DNA of 64,000 bases from Heliophilum fasciatum. Its GTDB lineage: Bacteria > Bacillota > Desulfitobacteriia > Heliobacteriales > Heliobacteriaceae. Position 1 is the first letter of the stretch; every line of letters begins with the position of its first letter. This document shows positions 1 through 9,597 of this stretch, piece after piece. The notes beneath the pieces were generated by a model. The model saw only the letters and a list, made by a program, of their open reading frames with translations. It made no database searches and was not told where the DNA came from. The stretch is from NCBI RefSeq assembly GCF_004341395.1, contig NZ_SLXT01000014.1, positions 1 through 64,000 of the forward strand, in the 5' to 3' direction. The translations under genes and the position numbers were made by a program.

Positions 1-186
1 GGTGCGTTTTGTGGCTACTTTCTTGATTAATTTGGAAAAAACACAGTTTCAACGAATACCATGCTTATTTTCATTAGGTTCCTAGACGGACTCTAGTAAC
101 AAGCAAGCCCCACCTTGTTCTAACGGCCGAGGTTCTTATTTTCCCGCTGTAACCCAACTCTATACAAGGTTACTTTTGAGGAAAAT
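1..186. other. Leader or intergenic region with no recognised gene
   Basis: No convincing open reading frame or RNA structure is visible here. It lies downstream, in the leftward sense, of the riboswitch terminator, so it is probably the 5' untranslated region of a gene starting off the left edge. The only start with some context on the minus strand gives a 15-codon frame, which I do not call. Confidence 0.4.
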
Positions 187-298
187 AAAAAAGACCTCTG
201 CCGTTACGGCAAAGGTCTTGCTCACAGGTTCACTGCTAACAAGGCCGGGGTCACCCCGTACTGACGACCTTGCTATGTAGAGCTACTCCCCTTTGATG
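187..298 (-). promoter_or_regulatory. yybP-ykoY family (manganese) riboswitch with terminator
   Basis: Read leftward, this stretch has the family's conserved blocks: AAAGGGGAGUAGC near 298-281, a GGUCGUCAGUACGGGG block, and GAACCUGUGAGCAAGACC leading into the hairpin. The last element pairs GACCUUUGCC with GGCAGAGGUC and is followed by a U run at about 187-217, which is an intrinsic terminator. The family binds Mn2+ and usually switches on Mn exporters (MntP, TerC or P-type ATPases). The regulated gene must lie left of base 1, so its identity is unknown. Confidence 0.88.
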
Positions 299-304
299 GA
301 CATC

Positions 305-334
305 AGTATAGCATTGCCCCTCCAAGGTTGTCAA
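305..334 (-). promoter_or_regulatory. Sigma-A-type promoter of the riboswitch transcript
   Basis: On the minus strand TTGACA (334-329) and TATACT (310-305) are separated by 18 bases. Transcription would begin near 298, exactly where the riboswitch aptamer starts. Confidence 0.7.
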
Positions 335-381
335 TCAGGCAACTTGAAGGTTTTCCACAGGCGCAAGCACAGCCATGGCCC

Positions 382-1716
382 TTAGGCATATTCCCGGTTG
401 AGAAACTTGGTGTACTCCCGCAAAAAACCCAGTTCCACCGAACCCACCGGGCCGTTCCGGTGCTTGGCCACAATGATCTCCGCAATGCCCTTATTTTCCG
501 TCTCCGGAAAATAATAATCTTCCCGGTAAATAAACATGACCACATCAGCGTCCTGCTCCAAAGCGCCCGATTCCCGCAAGTGACTTAAGTTGGGCTTTTT
601 ATCGGTCGTTTGCTCCACGGAACGGGACAACTGCGAAAGGGCCACCACCGGCACATGCAGTTCCCGCGCCAGTGCCTTAAGCGAACGGGAGATATCGGAG
701 ATCTCTTGTTGCCGGTTTTCCGAGCGCTTGCCGCCACTGCCCTGCATCAACTGCAGGTAATCGATGACCACCAAACCTAGATTTTTTTCCAGCTTCAACC
801 GGCGGCACTTGGCCCGCATTTCCATCACTGTAATCCCGGCCGTATCGTCGATGTAGATGGGCGCCTCGGAAAGCGGTGTGATCGCTCGCGTCAAGGCGTC
901 CCAATCCTGCTCGGTCAGTGCCCCGGTACGTAGTCGCTGTTGATCGATGAGCGCTTCCGACGAAAGCATCCGCTGGACCAACTGTTCCCGGGACATTTCC
1001 AGGCTGAACAGGGCCACCGTCGTTTTATCATGGACCGCCGCATTCTGGGCGATGTTCAGGCAAAAGGCCGTTTTGCCCATGGCCGGGCGGGCCGCTACGA
1101 TGATCAGATCGGACGGCTGCAGACCGGCCGTCATGCGATCCAGATCACGGTAGTGCGTGGCCACCCCCGTCACATCGCCCCGGCGGTTATAAAGTTTCTC
1201 GATATGATCCAGCGTCTGCACGAGGACATCCCGCAAAACCACCACACCATCGCGCGCTTGCCGCTGGGCAATCGCTAAGAAGGCCTGCTCCGCTTCATCG
1301 AGCAGCCGGTCCACTTCTTCCTCACCGGCATAGCCTTTTTGCGTGATCCGCGTCGCTGTACTGATGATCTGACGGAGCAGCGATTTTTCCGCCACAATCT
1401 TGGCGTAATGCTCCACATTGGCCGATGTCGGCACCACATTGCCCAGTTCAATCAAGTAGGGAATGCTGCCGACCCGCTCCAGATCACTGGACTGGCGCAG
1501 CGCTTCGGTGACAGTCACCAGATCAATCGGTTGGTTTCGTTGCGATAAGGCCACCAGATGACGAAAAATCAATTGATGGGCCTCTTTATAAAAATCCTCC
1601 GGCTTTAAAAGTTCCATGGCCCGGTTCACCGCTTCGGCATCGAGAAGCATCGAACCCAGCACGGACTGCTCTGCCTCCACATTCTGCGGCGGCAACCGAT
1701 CAAACAAATTGCTCAT
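382..1716 (-). CDS. dnaB: Replicative DNA helicase DnaB
   Basis: This is the hexameric 5'-3' helicase that unwinds DNA ahead of the replisome (called DnaC in Bacillus subtilis). The 444-residue length is standard. The N-terminal all-alpha domain carries the usual PQNxEAEQSVLG start. The RecA-like C-terminal domain has the Walker A AARPAMGKTAF (about residues 208-218), the Walker B VVIDYLQLM and the later LSQLSR motif. It is the last gene of a leftward run with the spore Lon protease 17 bases upstream and rplI beyond. The helicase-loader genes are in the same window at 14.4-16.7 kb. Confidence 0.98.
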   Translation of the reverse strand: MSNLFDRLPPQNVEAEQSVLGSMLLDAEAVNRAMELLKPEDFYKEAHQLIFRHLVALSQRNQPIDLVTVTEALRQSSDLERVGSIPYLIELGNVVPTSANVEHYAKIVAEKSLLRQIISTATRITQKGYAGEEEVDRLLDEAEQAFLAIAQRQARDGVVVLRDVLVQTLDHIEKLYNRRGDVTGVATHYRDLDRMTAGLQPSDLIIVAARPAMGKTAFCLNIAQNAAVHDKTTVALFSLEMSREQLVQRMLSSEALIDQQRLRTGALTEQDWDALTRAITPLSEAPIYIDDTAGITVMEMRAKCRRLKLEKNLGLVVIDYLQLMQGSGGKRSENRQQEISDISRSLKALARELHVPVVALSQLSRSVEQTTDKKPNLSHLRESGALEQDADVVMFIYREDYYFPETENKGIAEIIVAKHRNGPVGSVELGFLREYTKFLNREYA

Positions 1717-1733
1717 AAAAAACCGTCTCCCGC

Positions 1734-3674
1734 TTACGACGCGTCCGCCACCGCCGCCGAAGGCACTTGAATTAACGCGAGCGCCTCCGCTACTGTTTCT
1801 ACCGGAATCACTTCAATTCCGGTCAATCCTGCCGGTACATCCTTGGTATTTTCCTTCGGGATAATCACCCGGCGAATGCCCGCTTGCCGGGCACCAAAGA
1901 TCTTCTCAAAAATGCCGCCGACGGCTTTCATCTGGCCGCGCAGCGACACTTCACCGGTGACCGCCACATCCTGTAACAGCGGCACGTCCAGCACCGCCGA
2001 GTACATGGCCAAAAAGATGGCAGCCCCGGCCGACGGCCCGTCAATATTGCCGCCACCGATGACGTTGACATGGACATCATAGCTCGACAGCTCTTGACCC
2101 GATAACAAGCGGAACACCGACGATGCGTTAAACACCGAGTCTTTGGCCATCGAACCGGCCGTGTCATTAAACCGTACGTTGCCCTTGCCCTCACCGGACA
2201 CCGGGAAGGCAACCGCCTCAATCTCCAGGACCGATCCCACAAAGCCGATGACCCCTAAGCCAAACACGCGGCCCACTTCGCCTTTGTGAACCGCTTTTTT
2301 CGTGACATAGGGACTGAGCCGTGCCGTCTGCAACACTTCCAGCAAGTGATCGCGGCGCACTTGCACCGGTGCTCCCTCCTGAACCCCTTGAAACAAGCAA
2401 AGGCCATAGGCATCGGAAAGCAAGTTGACCGCCTTGCGCCCTTCAATGGTGTATTCGGCAATCAAGCCGGCCACACCGGGCTCTAACTGCACATGTAAAC
2501 GCTCCGCCGCATGTTCCACGATGGCCATGACATCCACCGGCGTTAAGGGCTCAAAAAATACTTCGGCACAACGGGACCGCAGCGCCGGGTTGATCTCGCC
2601 GGGATCACGCGTCGTCGCTCCCACGAGAATAAAATCGGCCGGTGCCCCTTCTTCAAAGATCTTTTTGATCCACTGCGGCACATTGCCGTCATGAGCATCA
2701 TAATAGGCCGATTCAAAGGAAACCTTCTTGTCCTCAAGCACCTTGAGCAGTTTATTTAAGAGCATCGGATCCATCTCACCGATCTCATCGATAAACAAAA
2801 CACCGCCATGGGCATCGCTGACCAAACCGAGTTTCGGCTCGGGAATCCCCGTATCGGCCAGATCGCGGCGCGCCCCTTGATAGATGGGATCATGAACAGA
2901 ACCGAGGAGCGGATTGGTCACTTCTCGCGGATCCCAGCGCAAGGTTGTCCCATCGACTTCGACAAAGGGCGCACCCTTAGTAAACGCCGAAACGCCGCGC
3001 TCTTTGGCCGCTTGAAAAGACAAACGTGCCGCCGTTGTCTTTCCGACGCCCGGCGGTCCGTAACAAAGAATATGCTGCGGATAGGGCGATGCCAGTTTGG
3101 CCAGCATGGCCTTCACCGCTCGCTCTTGGCCGATCACCTCACCCAAACGCTGCGGGCGAAGCACTTCCATGGCGGAACGGGCCAATGAAACTGTGCCCAT
3201 CTTTTCCAGCAGAGCCAATCGTTTCAGTGTTTGGGCATTCTCCGGGCCGGAGGAATCCTTTAATACTTGCGCGCGAATCTCTTGCATGTACTCTTCATGG
3301 CGCTCCTGCATTTTATCGGCGACCAGCTTTTCTACCTTGTCCTCCACCATGCGCCGCGCCAGGACATTGGCCAGTTCTTCTTCGACTTCATGAAGGATGT
3401 CGGCCACTTCGTGGCGCATCGGCACAGCTCGGTTGCCCGGATCCTGATAGACTAATTTTTGCAATGCCAAAACACGTTCCTCCAGCTTGGACGAACGCAT
3501 CATCGGCAATATTTCCAGCTTACTGGCCCGCAGCACCAATTTATCAGCACCGTACATTTCGGAAAGAATCCCAAAGAGCGCATCAACCTGGCGCATTAGC
3601 GCGTCTTCTTCCGCCCCCGAACGCTCCGGACGCAACAATCGCCCCCGGGCCAATGACTCCATCCACTTTTTCAT
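1734..3674 (-). CDS. Spore-former-type Lon protease (LonC/LonB-like)
   Basis: A 646-residue AAA+ serine protease without the N-terminal LAN domain of LonA. Residues 90-165 look alpha-helical and coiled-coil. Walker A GPPGVGKT is at 206-213, with Walker B LFIDEIGEMD after it. The proteolytic domain has the catalytic serine in GPSAG (S548) and the partner lysine in GGIFEK (K591), with the same 43-residue spacing as E. coli Lon S679/K722, so it looks active. Length and layout fit the sporulation-associated LonC group better than the roughly 550-residue LonB. A role in sporulation is inferred from the family. It sits between rplI and dnaB. Confidence 0.85.
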   Translation of the reverse strand: MKKWMESLARGRLLRPERSGAEEDALMRQVDALFGILSEMYGADKLVLRASKLEILPMMRSSKLEERVLALQKLVYQDPGNRAVPMRHEVADILHEVEEELANVLARRMVEDKVEKLVADKMQERHEEYMQEIRAQVLKDSSGPENAQTLKRLALLEKMGTVSLARSAMEVLRPQRLGEVIGQERAVKAMLAKLASPYPQHILCYGPPGVGKTTAARLSFQAAKERGVSAFTKGAPFVEVDGTTLRWDPREVTNPLLGSVHDPIYQGARRDLADTGIPEPKLGLVSDAHGGVLFIDEIGEMDPMLLNKLLKVLEDKKVSFESAYYDAHDGNVPQWIKKIFEEGAPADFILVGATTRDPGEINPALRSRCAEVFFEPLTPVDVMAIVEHAAERLHVQLEPGVAGLIAEYTIEGRKAVNLLSDAYGLCLFQGVQEGAPVQVRRDHLLEVLQTARLSPYVTKKAVHKGEVGRVFGLGVIGFVGSVLEIEAVAFPVSGEGKGNVRFNDTAGSMAKDSVFNASSVFRLLSGQELSSYDVHVNVIGGGNIDGPSAGAAIFLAMYSAVLDVPLLQDVAVTGEVSLRGQMKAVGGIFEKIFGARQAGIRRVIIPKENTKDVPAGLTGIEVIPVETVAEALALIQVPSAAVADAS

Positions 3675-3765
3675 TTGATTTTTCTACTCCTTCCGGGCAC
3701 GCCCCGCACACCCATCGCTTCCTGCACTCACCTCCGGCGTCAGCAAGCCCTGTATATCAACATAG

Positions 3766-4212
3766 TTATTCGACAACAACCTCGACTTTAAGATCCACCG
3801 CCACAGCAGGGTGAATTTTAACAGTTAACGTATAAACGCCGGCTGCTTTGATCGGTTGTTTTAACTCATATTTGCGCTTATCGATTTTCAGGCCATACTG
3901 CTTCTCGACCACTTCGGCGATTTCTTTGTTGGTCACCGCGCCAAACAAACGGCCGCCTTCGCCGCCTTTGGCCGGAACCCGCACGGCAATTTCCTTCAGT
4001 TTGGCACCGAGGACTTTGGCTTCGGCCAGTTCATCGGCTTTTTTCTTCTCTTCCAGCGCTTTCATGCGTTCAAGATTCTTCATATTTTCCGCGTTGGCTT
4101 CGATGGCCAGGTGACGGGGGAAGAGGAAATTATTGGCGTACCCTTCAGCGACGTTAACCACATCACCTTTTTTCCCTTTCCCTTTGACATCGGCTTGCAA
4201 AATAACTTTCAT
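3766..4212 (-). CDS. rplI: Ribosomal protein bL9
   Basis: The protein begins [21 protein letters not shown] and continues into [10 protein letters not shown], the bL9 signature. A Lys/Glu-rich connecting helix (about residues 45-75) leads to the C-terminal RNA-binding domain. The 148-residue length is typical. It binds 23S rRNA at the base of the L1 stalk. The start codon follows a strong AGGAGG. It is the third gene of a gdpP-rplI-lon-dnaB series, matching the yybT-rplI-dnaC order of Bacillus. Confidence 0.98.
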   Translation of the reverse strand: MKVILQADVKGKGKKGDVVNVAEGYANNFLFPRHLAIEANAENMKNLERMKALEEKKKADELAEAKVLGAKLKEIAVRVPAKGGEGGRLFGAVTNKEIAEVVEKQYGLKIDKRKYELKQPIKAAGVYTLTVKIHPAVAVDLKVEVVVE

Positions 4213-4246
4213 AATTCGTATCCTCCTTCAATTTATTCATAATCGT

Positions 4247-6229
4247 CTATTCACGGCGTTCCGTGCCACCATCGGCCAGGTAGGCATCGATGGCCGCAAT
4301 CAAGCGCATCCGCGCCGTATCGGGCTCCACATCGGGCAACTGTGCGCCGGCAATCGTCAAGTGACCGCCGCCGCCTAGGCGCTCCATAATCGCATGCACA
4401 TTGATCTCCCCTTGGGACCGCGCCGAAATGGCTGTCCCCGGCGAAAGCGCCCGCAGGACAAAGGACGCTTTGACGCCCTCCACTTCCAGCAGCGAATCGG
4501 CGGCCTGCGCGGCAATGACCGGTCCCCGCGGTAAAAATTCCCGCTGCATACCCAGGGCAATCCGTCCATAAAGCAGTTCGGCATTTTTGACAATCGCCGC
4601 CCGGCGCACCACCGTATCCAGGGGATCTCGTAAAATATCCTGGACCAGTTGCGGATCGGCGCCGGAACGACGCAAATAGGACGCCGCTTCAAAGGTCCGC
4701 GCACCGGTCATAAACACAAAGTGCTTTGTATCGACAGTAATGCCGGCCAAAAGCGCCGATGCCGCCACCCGGCCCAATTCCACCTCTTCGTCGAGATACT
4801 GTAAGATCTCGGCGACCAGTTCGCACGTTGATGACGCATAGGATTCGAGATACACCAGTTCATGGGGCTCAATAAACTCCTCGCCGCGGCGATGATGATC
4901 GATGATCACAATCTTCCCCACCTTGGCCAGGAGCCGTCGTTCCGGCAGCATGGACGGTTTATGGGTATCCACCACGATCAACAGTGTACCTTGATCGGCT
5001 GCTTCCAACGCCTCGGGACCGGCAATCATGGCACCGGCCAGCTCCGCATCCTGGCGCACATGGGGCAGCAAGCGATCCAGGCCGCCGCCGCGCTGATCGA
5101 GAAAAATGCGCACCGGCTTGCCCAAGCGCATCACCGCCCGGGCCAGCCCCAAGGCCGAGCCGGCCGTGTCGAGGTCGGCATTTTCATGGCCCATGATCAG
5201 TACATTCGACGCCGCTCCCACTAACGCCTTCAACGTCTTGGCGACGACGCGGGCCCGGACACGGGTACGTTTTTCCAATGCTTCTGTATTACCGCCGTAA
5301 AAAAGCACCCGTTCAGCCGACTTGACCACCACTTGATCGCCACCGCGCCCCAGCGCCAGTTCCAATGCCGTCCGCGCCATCCGTCCCAGATCGACCATGG
5401 ACTCTTCACCGACACCCAAGCCAATGCTCAACGTAATCGGCAGCTTGTTTTCCTGGCGAATCGCACGAATCCGATCCAAAATAGCAAAGTTCTGCACCTG
5501 GCAAAGGCGCAACCCCGCCCCGCTGAGCAAAAGCAAGTAGCGATCCTCCGTCAGTTTGCGTAGGTAGCCTTCGACGCTGAGCGCCCACTCACCCAAGACT
5601 TTATCCACATCAGCCAATACCGCTGTTTTCTGCCCCTCATCCAGCGGTGCCAGCGTATCGACAAAGTTATCGATCGTGCAGATGCCCATGACCGGCCCTT
5701 CTTCACGGGCCGTGCGCTGCTCAAAATCGGTCACATCATCAATACAAAGCAACCGCCGATCTTTTTGCGGACCGACGCGCAAGGACACCTTTAAGCGCCG
5801 TTCGCCAATGATCAGGCGGGATGACAACAGTTCCCGAAAGCCGGACTGCTTGCGAAAATGCAGTTCCGGCAAATAGCTACGAATCTTGCCGCGCAGCGAT
5901 TCCCCATCCCGGCCGATCAAGCGAGCAAACTCTTCATTATGCCAGACAATCAAACCGGAATTATCGAGGTACACTAAACTCAGCGGTAAATGCCCCAGCA
6001 AATCAGCACGTCGCTCGACCGGCTCCTCCGATTGGATCACCTTTACGGCCGCTGCCACCGGCCAGGCTTCCTGTTTGGCCAGTGCTAAGCCTGCCCCCAC
6101 GACCAGTAACGCTGCGCCAATGGCCGCCGCCACCGGATGCACCCCGGCTAACCAGCCAATGACTGCTGCCACCACCACCACGGCCAGTCCGTGCACAAGC
6201 AATCGCCGCCACAAAGAATCGACCGTCAT
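4247..6229 (-). CDS. gdpP: Cyclic-di-AMP phosphodiesterase GdpP
   Basis: This membrane enzyme hydrolyses c-di-AMP to pApA. Two hydrophobic helices occupy about residues 10-52. A PAS-like segment (LVYLDNSGLIVWHNEEF) follows, then a degenerate GGDEF domain (LSIGLGVGEE but no GGDEF active-site motif). The DHH/DHHA1 part has GHENADLDTAGSALGL, VVDTH and IIDHH as metal-binding motifs and GGGGH near the C-terminus. The 660-residue length is standard. It lies between the DUF2232 gene and rplI. Confidence 0.96.
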   Translation of the reverse strand: MTVDSLWRRLLVHGLAVVVVAAVIGWLAGVHPVAAAIGAALLVVGAGLALAKQEAWPVAAAVKVIQSEEPVERRADLLGHLPLSLVYLDNSGLIVWHNEEFARLIGRDGESLRGKIRSYLPELHFRKQSGFRELLSSRLIIGERRLKVSLRVGPQKDRRLLCIDDVTDFEQRTAREEGPVMGICTIDNFVDTLAPLDEGQKTAVLADVDKVLGEWALSVEGYLRKLTEDRYLLLLSGAGLRLCQVQNFAILDRIRAIRQENKLPITLSIGLGVGEESMVDLGRMARTALELALGRGGDQVVVKSAERVLFYGGNTEALEKRTRVRARVVAKTLKALVGAASNVLIMGHENADLDTAGSALGLARAVMRLGKPVRIFLDQRGGGLDRLLPHVRQDAELAGAMIAGPEALEAADQGTLLIVVDTHKPSMLPERRLLAKVGKIVIIDHHRRGEEFIEPHELVYLESYASSTCELVAEILQYLDEEVELGRVAASALLAGITVDTKHFVFMTGARTFEAASYLRRSGADPQLVQDILRDPLDTVVRRAAIVKNAELLYGRIALGMQREFLPRGPVIAAQAADSLLEVEGVKASFVLRALSPGTAISARSQGEINVHAIMERLGGGGHLTIAGAQLPDVEPDTARMRLIAAIDAYLADGGTERRE

Positions 6230-6251
6230 CGCGCCGCCCCCCTTGCGTCCG

Positions 6252-7211
6252 TCAAGCGTCCCGGTTCACCCGCTGCCGATAATCAAAAATCATGTCCATC
6301 AAACCGATGGTACCGATAAAAATGATCACAAACTGGCCCAGGAAGGCCACCGCCAAGAATACACCCAGGCCCAGCAACACCGGGGAAAACTCGATGCGCC
6401 GAAAAAAGAACGTCAATACCGACAAACCCAACACAAAAATCAACGGATAGGCTACATACAAAAGATTGAGGCCGATCACCCTGAGCCACTCCACCGACCA
6501 GTACTCACCGGCCAGATTGCCGGCCAAACCGGCGATGACCAACCAAATAAACGGCCACGGCAAGCGCCATTCCGCAAAGGGAGCCAGCGGCGGCACCGGC
6601 AGCGGCAAGCGGCGCAGCACGGCCCGCGTCAGCAAAAAGGTCGATGCGGCCGTTACGCTTCCATAAATCAGAATAAAGCTCGGCAGCAACAATTGCAACA
6701 ACTTCAGCATCGCTTGCAACTGTTCACGCAGTTGCGCTTCCGTCAAACCGCTGCTTGCCAGCGCACCGGAATCACGGTACATGGCCAGCGACGCTTCCAT
6801 CGCTGCTTGCATCTGCCCTTGCAACGCCTCCAGCGAAACGCCGGAAAGCCACGCCCCCAACCCGACCGCCGCCACCACCGAAAGGGCCGCAATCACCGAG
6901 CCGGGCAGCCAAATCTGCCATGCCGGCCACATGCGGCGAAAAGCCACGCCATACCAAAGCCCCAACCCACCAAACTGCAACAACAACAGCAGCGCCAAGG
7001 GCAGATTCGTCAATAAGCCGATCAACAGCGTTGCCACTGCCAGGGACATGACACCGTAGCGCCAACCGTTGCGCACCACACAAAGCACGATCGGGATCGT
7101 CCAAACCAAATTCGCTATCACCGACAGCGGCAAAACATAAACCCCGACCAGCGCCAGCATCGCCGTCAAGGATGCCAAAAAAGCCGCCTCAACCATTTCA
7201 CGCGTCGCCAT
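6252..7211 (-). CDS. DUF2232 (YybS-like) integral membrane protein
   Basis: A hydrophobic protein of 319 residues with about eight predicted membrane helices, resembling Bacillus YybS, whose function is not established. I chose the internal ATG (MATREMVEAAF) because AAAGGG precedes it; an 11-residue-longer frame exists up to 7244. YybS-like genes usually sit next to gdpP, as here, 22 bases upstream. The family recalls membrane S-components of transporters, but no substrate can be read from the sequence. Confidence 0.85.
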   Translation of the reverse strand: MATREMVEAAFLASLTAMLALVGVYVLPLSVIANLVWTIPIVLCVVRNGWRYGVMSLAVATLLIGLLTNLPLALLLLLQFGGLGLWYGVAFRRMWPAWQIWLPGSVIAALSVVAAVGLGAWLSGVSLEALQGQMQAAMEASLAMYRDSGALASSGLTEAQLREQLQAMLKLLQLLLPSFILIYGSVTAASTFLLTRAVLRRLPLPVPPLAPFAEWRLPWPFIWLVIAGLAGNLAGEYWSVEWLRVIGLNLLYVAYPLIFVLGLSVLTFFFRRIEFSPVLLGLGVFLAVAFLGQFVIIFIGTIGLMDMIFDYRQRVNRDA

Positions 7212-7307
7212 CAAGGACACACCCTTTCTTATCAACCCAGCCACGGAGACCCTTAGCTTTCCCCAATCAAAATAAAAACAAAATTCACCATAAAATCGAC
7301 AATAGGC

Positions 7308-7338
7308 AAAAAGGAGAGCCCACCGTGCTCCCCCTTTT
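7308..7338 (-). terminator. Intrinsic terminator after ssb
   Basis: Read leftward, AAAAGGGGGAGC pairs imperfectly with GCTCTCCTTTT and a T-rich tract follows. It lies just beyond the ssb stop codon and separates ssb from the DUF2232-gdpP series. Confidence 0.6.
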
Positions 7339-7393
7339 GGATCTCCAACCTATATCAACTTATGTTCAATCGGACCCTGTCTATCCCGGAAAG

Positions 7394-7903
7394 CTAAAAG
7401 GGCAGATCATCATCGGTCATCGGCGGTGCCGGACGGCTTGCTGCCGGACGTTGATCGGGAAAACGAATTTCATTGCCAAAGGCGCTTTCATTGCCGTAAT
7501 CCGGCGCCGGTCCCCGGTTATAGCTCATGCCGCCACCATAGCCGGCCGCTGCCGGTGCGGCCGCCGGCGCATCACCACGCTCCAGAAAACGCACGGTATC
7601 GGCAACAATTTCAATGCCGGTTCGCTTTTGTCCCTGCTGATCGGTCCAGGACTGCGTTTGCAGACGGCCGTCCACCGCGACCAGCCGGCCTTTCGCCAGG
7701 TACTGGGCACAATTGGTCGCCTGTTCCCGCCAAACGACGATCCGAAACCAATCAGTCACCTTTTCAGCGCCGGCTTGTCGCTGCGCCGCGGACATCGGTC
7801 GATCCACCGCGATATTAAACGTGCACACAGGAATATTGCCGCTTGTGTGGCGCAACTCCGGATCTTGACCTAACCGGCCGATGAGAATCACACGGTTTAA
7901 CAC
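7394..7903 (-). CDS. ssb: Single-stranded DNA-binding protein
   Basis: An OB-fold protein of about 169 residues starting LNRVILIGRLGQDPELRHT, with the acidic C-terminal tip DDDLPF that docks replisome partners. A Gly/Ala/Pro-rich linker separates the two parts. I chose the GTG start at 7903 because GGGGGAGG precedes it by 8 bases; the frame extends 7 codons further upstream. Unusually, the ribosomal genes rpsF and rpsR that normally flank ssb in Firmicutes are absent from both sides. Confidence 0.95.
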   Translation of the reverse strand: MLNRVILIGRLGQDPELRHTSGNIPVCTFNIAVDRPMSAAQRQAGAEKVTDWFRIVVWREQATNCAQYLAKGRLVAVDGRLQTQSWTDQQGQKRTGIEIVADTVRFLERGDAPAAAPAAAGYGGGMSYNRGPAPDYGNESAFGNEIRFPDQRPAASRPAPPMTDDDLPF

Positions 7904-8011
7904 CTGCACAACCTCCCCCAACATTCGGTTAATTCCATTTTATCACAACTAGACAGAATCGGACAAGCATCGCTTCCACAATTTCCAAAAAAACGCCCTG
8001 ACCACTGCCGG

Positions 8012-9112
8012 TTAGACATTAAAGCGGAAATGAACCACATCGCCGTCACGCATGACATACTCTTTGCCTTCCAGGCGCTGTACACCTTTTTCCCGCGCCG
8101 CTACTTGGCTGCCGGCGGCGATCAAATCGTCATAACCGGTCACTTCGGCGCGAATAAAGCCGCGTTCAAAGTCCGTATGGATGACACCGGCCGCTTGGGG
8201 TGCCTTCGTTCCCTGCAGGATCGTCCAGGCCCGCACTTCTTGTACGCCGGCCGTAAAATAGGTAATCAACCCCAGTAACGTGTAGGTCTCACGGACCAAC
8301 CGATCCAGACCGGACTCTTCCAGGCCCAATTCCTCCAGGAACATGCGCCGCTCTTCGTCATCGGTCAGTTCGGCAATCTCCGCTTCAATCTTGGCGCAGA
8401 TAACGACGACGCCGGCTCCTTCCCGCTTGGCCCGTTCGCGCACTTCCTGCACCCGGGCATTATCGGGCGCCGCCACATCGGCTTCATCCACATTGGCCAC
8501 ATACAGCACCGGCTTGGCGGTGATTAAAAAAAGCGACTTGACGATTTCCGCTTCTTCCGGCGACCATTCCATCGACCGCACCGGCTGCGTATCTTCAAAG
8601 CCGGCTTTGAGCTTTTTCAATACGGCCATCTCCGCCAGGGCCGCTTTGTCTTGCGATTTGAGCATCTTCTGCACCCGATCCATCCGGCGCTCGACAGCCT
8701 CCAGATCGGCCAGAATCAATTCCAGTTCAATCGTGTCAATGTCACGGCTCGGTCCGACTTGTCCATCGACATGGGTCACGTCGGGATCTTCAAAGCAGCG
8801 CACCACATGAATGATCGCGTCGACTTCACGGATATGGCTGAGAAACTTGTTGCCCAGCCCTTCGCCTTTCGATGCACCGCGCACAAGACCGGCAATATCG
8901 ACAAAACGAACGACCGCCGGCACGGTCCGATTGGGCTTGACCATTTCGGCCAGCTTGTCCATCCGCCGATCCGGCACTTCCACCATCCCCACATTGGGCT
9001 CAATCGTGCAAAAAGGATAATTGGCCGCTTCCGCCCCGGCCTTCGTGATCGCATTAAACAACGTCGATTTGCCCACATTGGGTAATCCGACGATCCCTGC
9101 CTGTACCGGCAT
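8012..9112 (-). CDS. ychF: Redox-regulated ribosome-associated ATPase YchF
   Basis: An Obg-related P-loop ATPase of 366 residues. The G1 motif GLPNVGKST is at 8-16, the [20 protein letters not shown] segment carries G3, and the expected noncanonical G4 region (YVANVDE) is present. The C-terminal TGS domain ([12 protein letters not shown], ending [10 protein letters not shown]) is complete. It binds ribosomes and prefers ATP. It is preceded by an oppositely oriented small gene and followed by ssb. Confidence 0.97.
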   Translation of the reverse strand: MPVQAGIVGLPNVGKSTLFNAITKAGAEAANYPFCTIEPNVGMVEVPDRRMDKLAEMVKPNRTVPAVVRFVDIAGLVRGASKGEGLGNKFLSHIREVDAIIHVVRCFEDPDVTHVDGQVGPSRDIDTIELELILADLEAVERRMDRVQKMLKSQDKAALAEMAVLKKLKAGFEDTQPVRSMEWSPEEAEIVKSLFLITAKPVLYVANVDEADVAAPDNARVQEVRERAKREGAGVVVICAKIEAEIAELTDDEERRMFLEELGLEESGLDRLVRETYTLLGLITYFTAGVQEVRAWTILQGTKAPQAAGVIHTDFERGFIRAEVTGYDDLIAAGSQVAAREKGVQRLEGKEYVMRDGDVVHFRFNV

Positions 9113-9257
9113 GCCCTATCAACTCCTGATTTTATCTGCATTACCGTATCAGTTTATGCAAAGGACGCCGCGAATGCAAGCAAAAGCGCACCGCCCCCTT
9201 GATCTTGGCATATGCTGAAGCACTGATTATGCCATCGACCGTTAAGGAGGTGCACTG

Positions 9258-9377
9258 ATGAACGACCAACCGTACCTCTTCTCCGGCAACCATTTGCTCC
9301 TTGTGCTCATCGTCATTGGCATCGTTGGCTTTTTTCTTTTTGGCGGCTTTGGCCGTGAACAAGATCCCTGCCGGTAA
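9258..9377 (+). CDS. Small single-helix membrane protein (39 aa)
   Basis: A 39-codon frame starts 7 bases after a perfect AAGGAGG. The product begins MNDQPYLFSG and then has one hydrophobic helix (LLLVLIVIGIVGFFLFGGF), ending REQDPCR. The layout resembles tiny YjcZ-type sporulation membrane proteins, but there is no diagnostic motif and I do not assign a function. The strong ribosome-binding site is the main evidence. It is oriented opposite to ychF. Confidence 0.55.
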   Translation: MNDQPYLFSGNHLLLVLIVIGIVGFFLFGGFGREQDPCR

Positions 9378-9427
9378 CCAAAGGCACCGCTTGCGCCTTT
9401 GGGCAACGCTTGGCGCTTTAGGTACGC

Positions 9428-9535
9428 TTAAGGCTTACGGTGCTGTTCTTTATGCTTGGCTTCGGCACGTTCCCAGCGCAATTCGGCAGCGACTTGCATC
9501 AACAAGCACATCAATTCGTGACGGCGGTTTTTCAT
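9428..9535 (-). CDS. Putative small charged protein (35 aa)
   Basis: A 35-codon frame on the minus strand encodes a helical, charged peptide starting MKNRRHELMCLLMQ and ending KHKEQHRKP. A purine-rich GGGGAGGGGG precedes it. It has no recognisable domain. It lies between the 39-codon gene and a bidirectional terminator. The call rests only on the ribosome-binding site and amphipathic composition, so it could be spurious. Confidence 0.3.
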   Translation of the reverse strand: MKNRRHELMCLLMQVAAELRWERAEAKHKEQHRKP

Positions 9536-9597
9536 CGGTCATCCCCCTCCCCGAACGTACTGTTACCAGTATTGCCCTGCCCATGCCCACGTAAATC

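Noticed and set aside
3026-3814. 262-codon plus-strand frame
   Set aside because: Antisense to the Lon-type protease and part of rplI; Pro/Ser/His-rich shadow.
5886-7016. 376-codon plus-strand frame
   Set aside because: It is antisense to gdpP and the DUF2232 gene, with low-complexity Pro/Gln/Arg/His composition typical of shadow frames.
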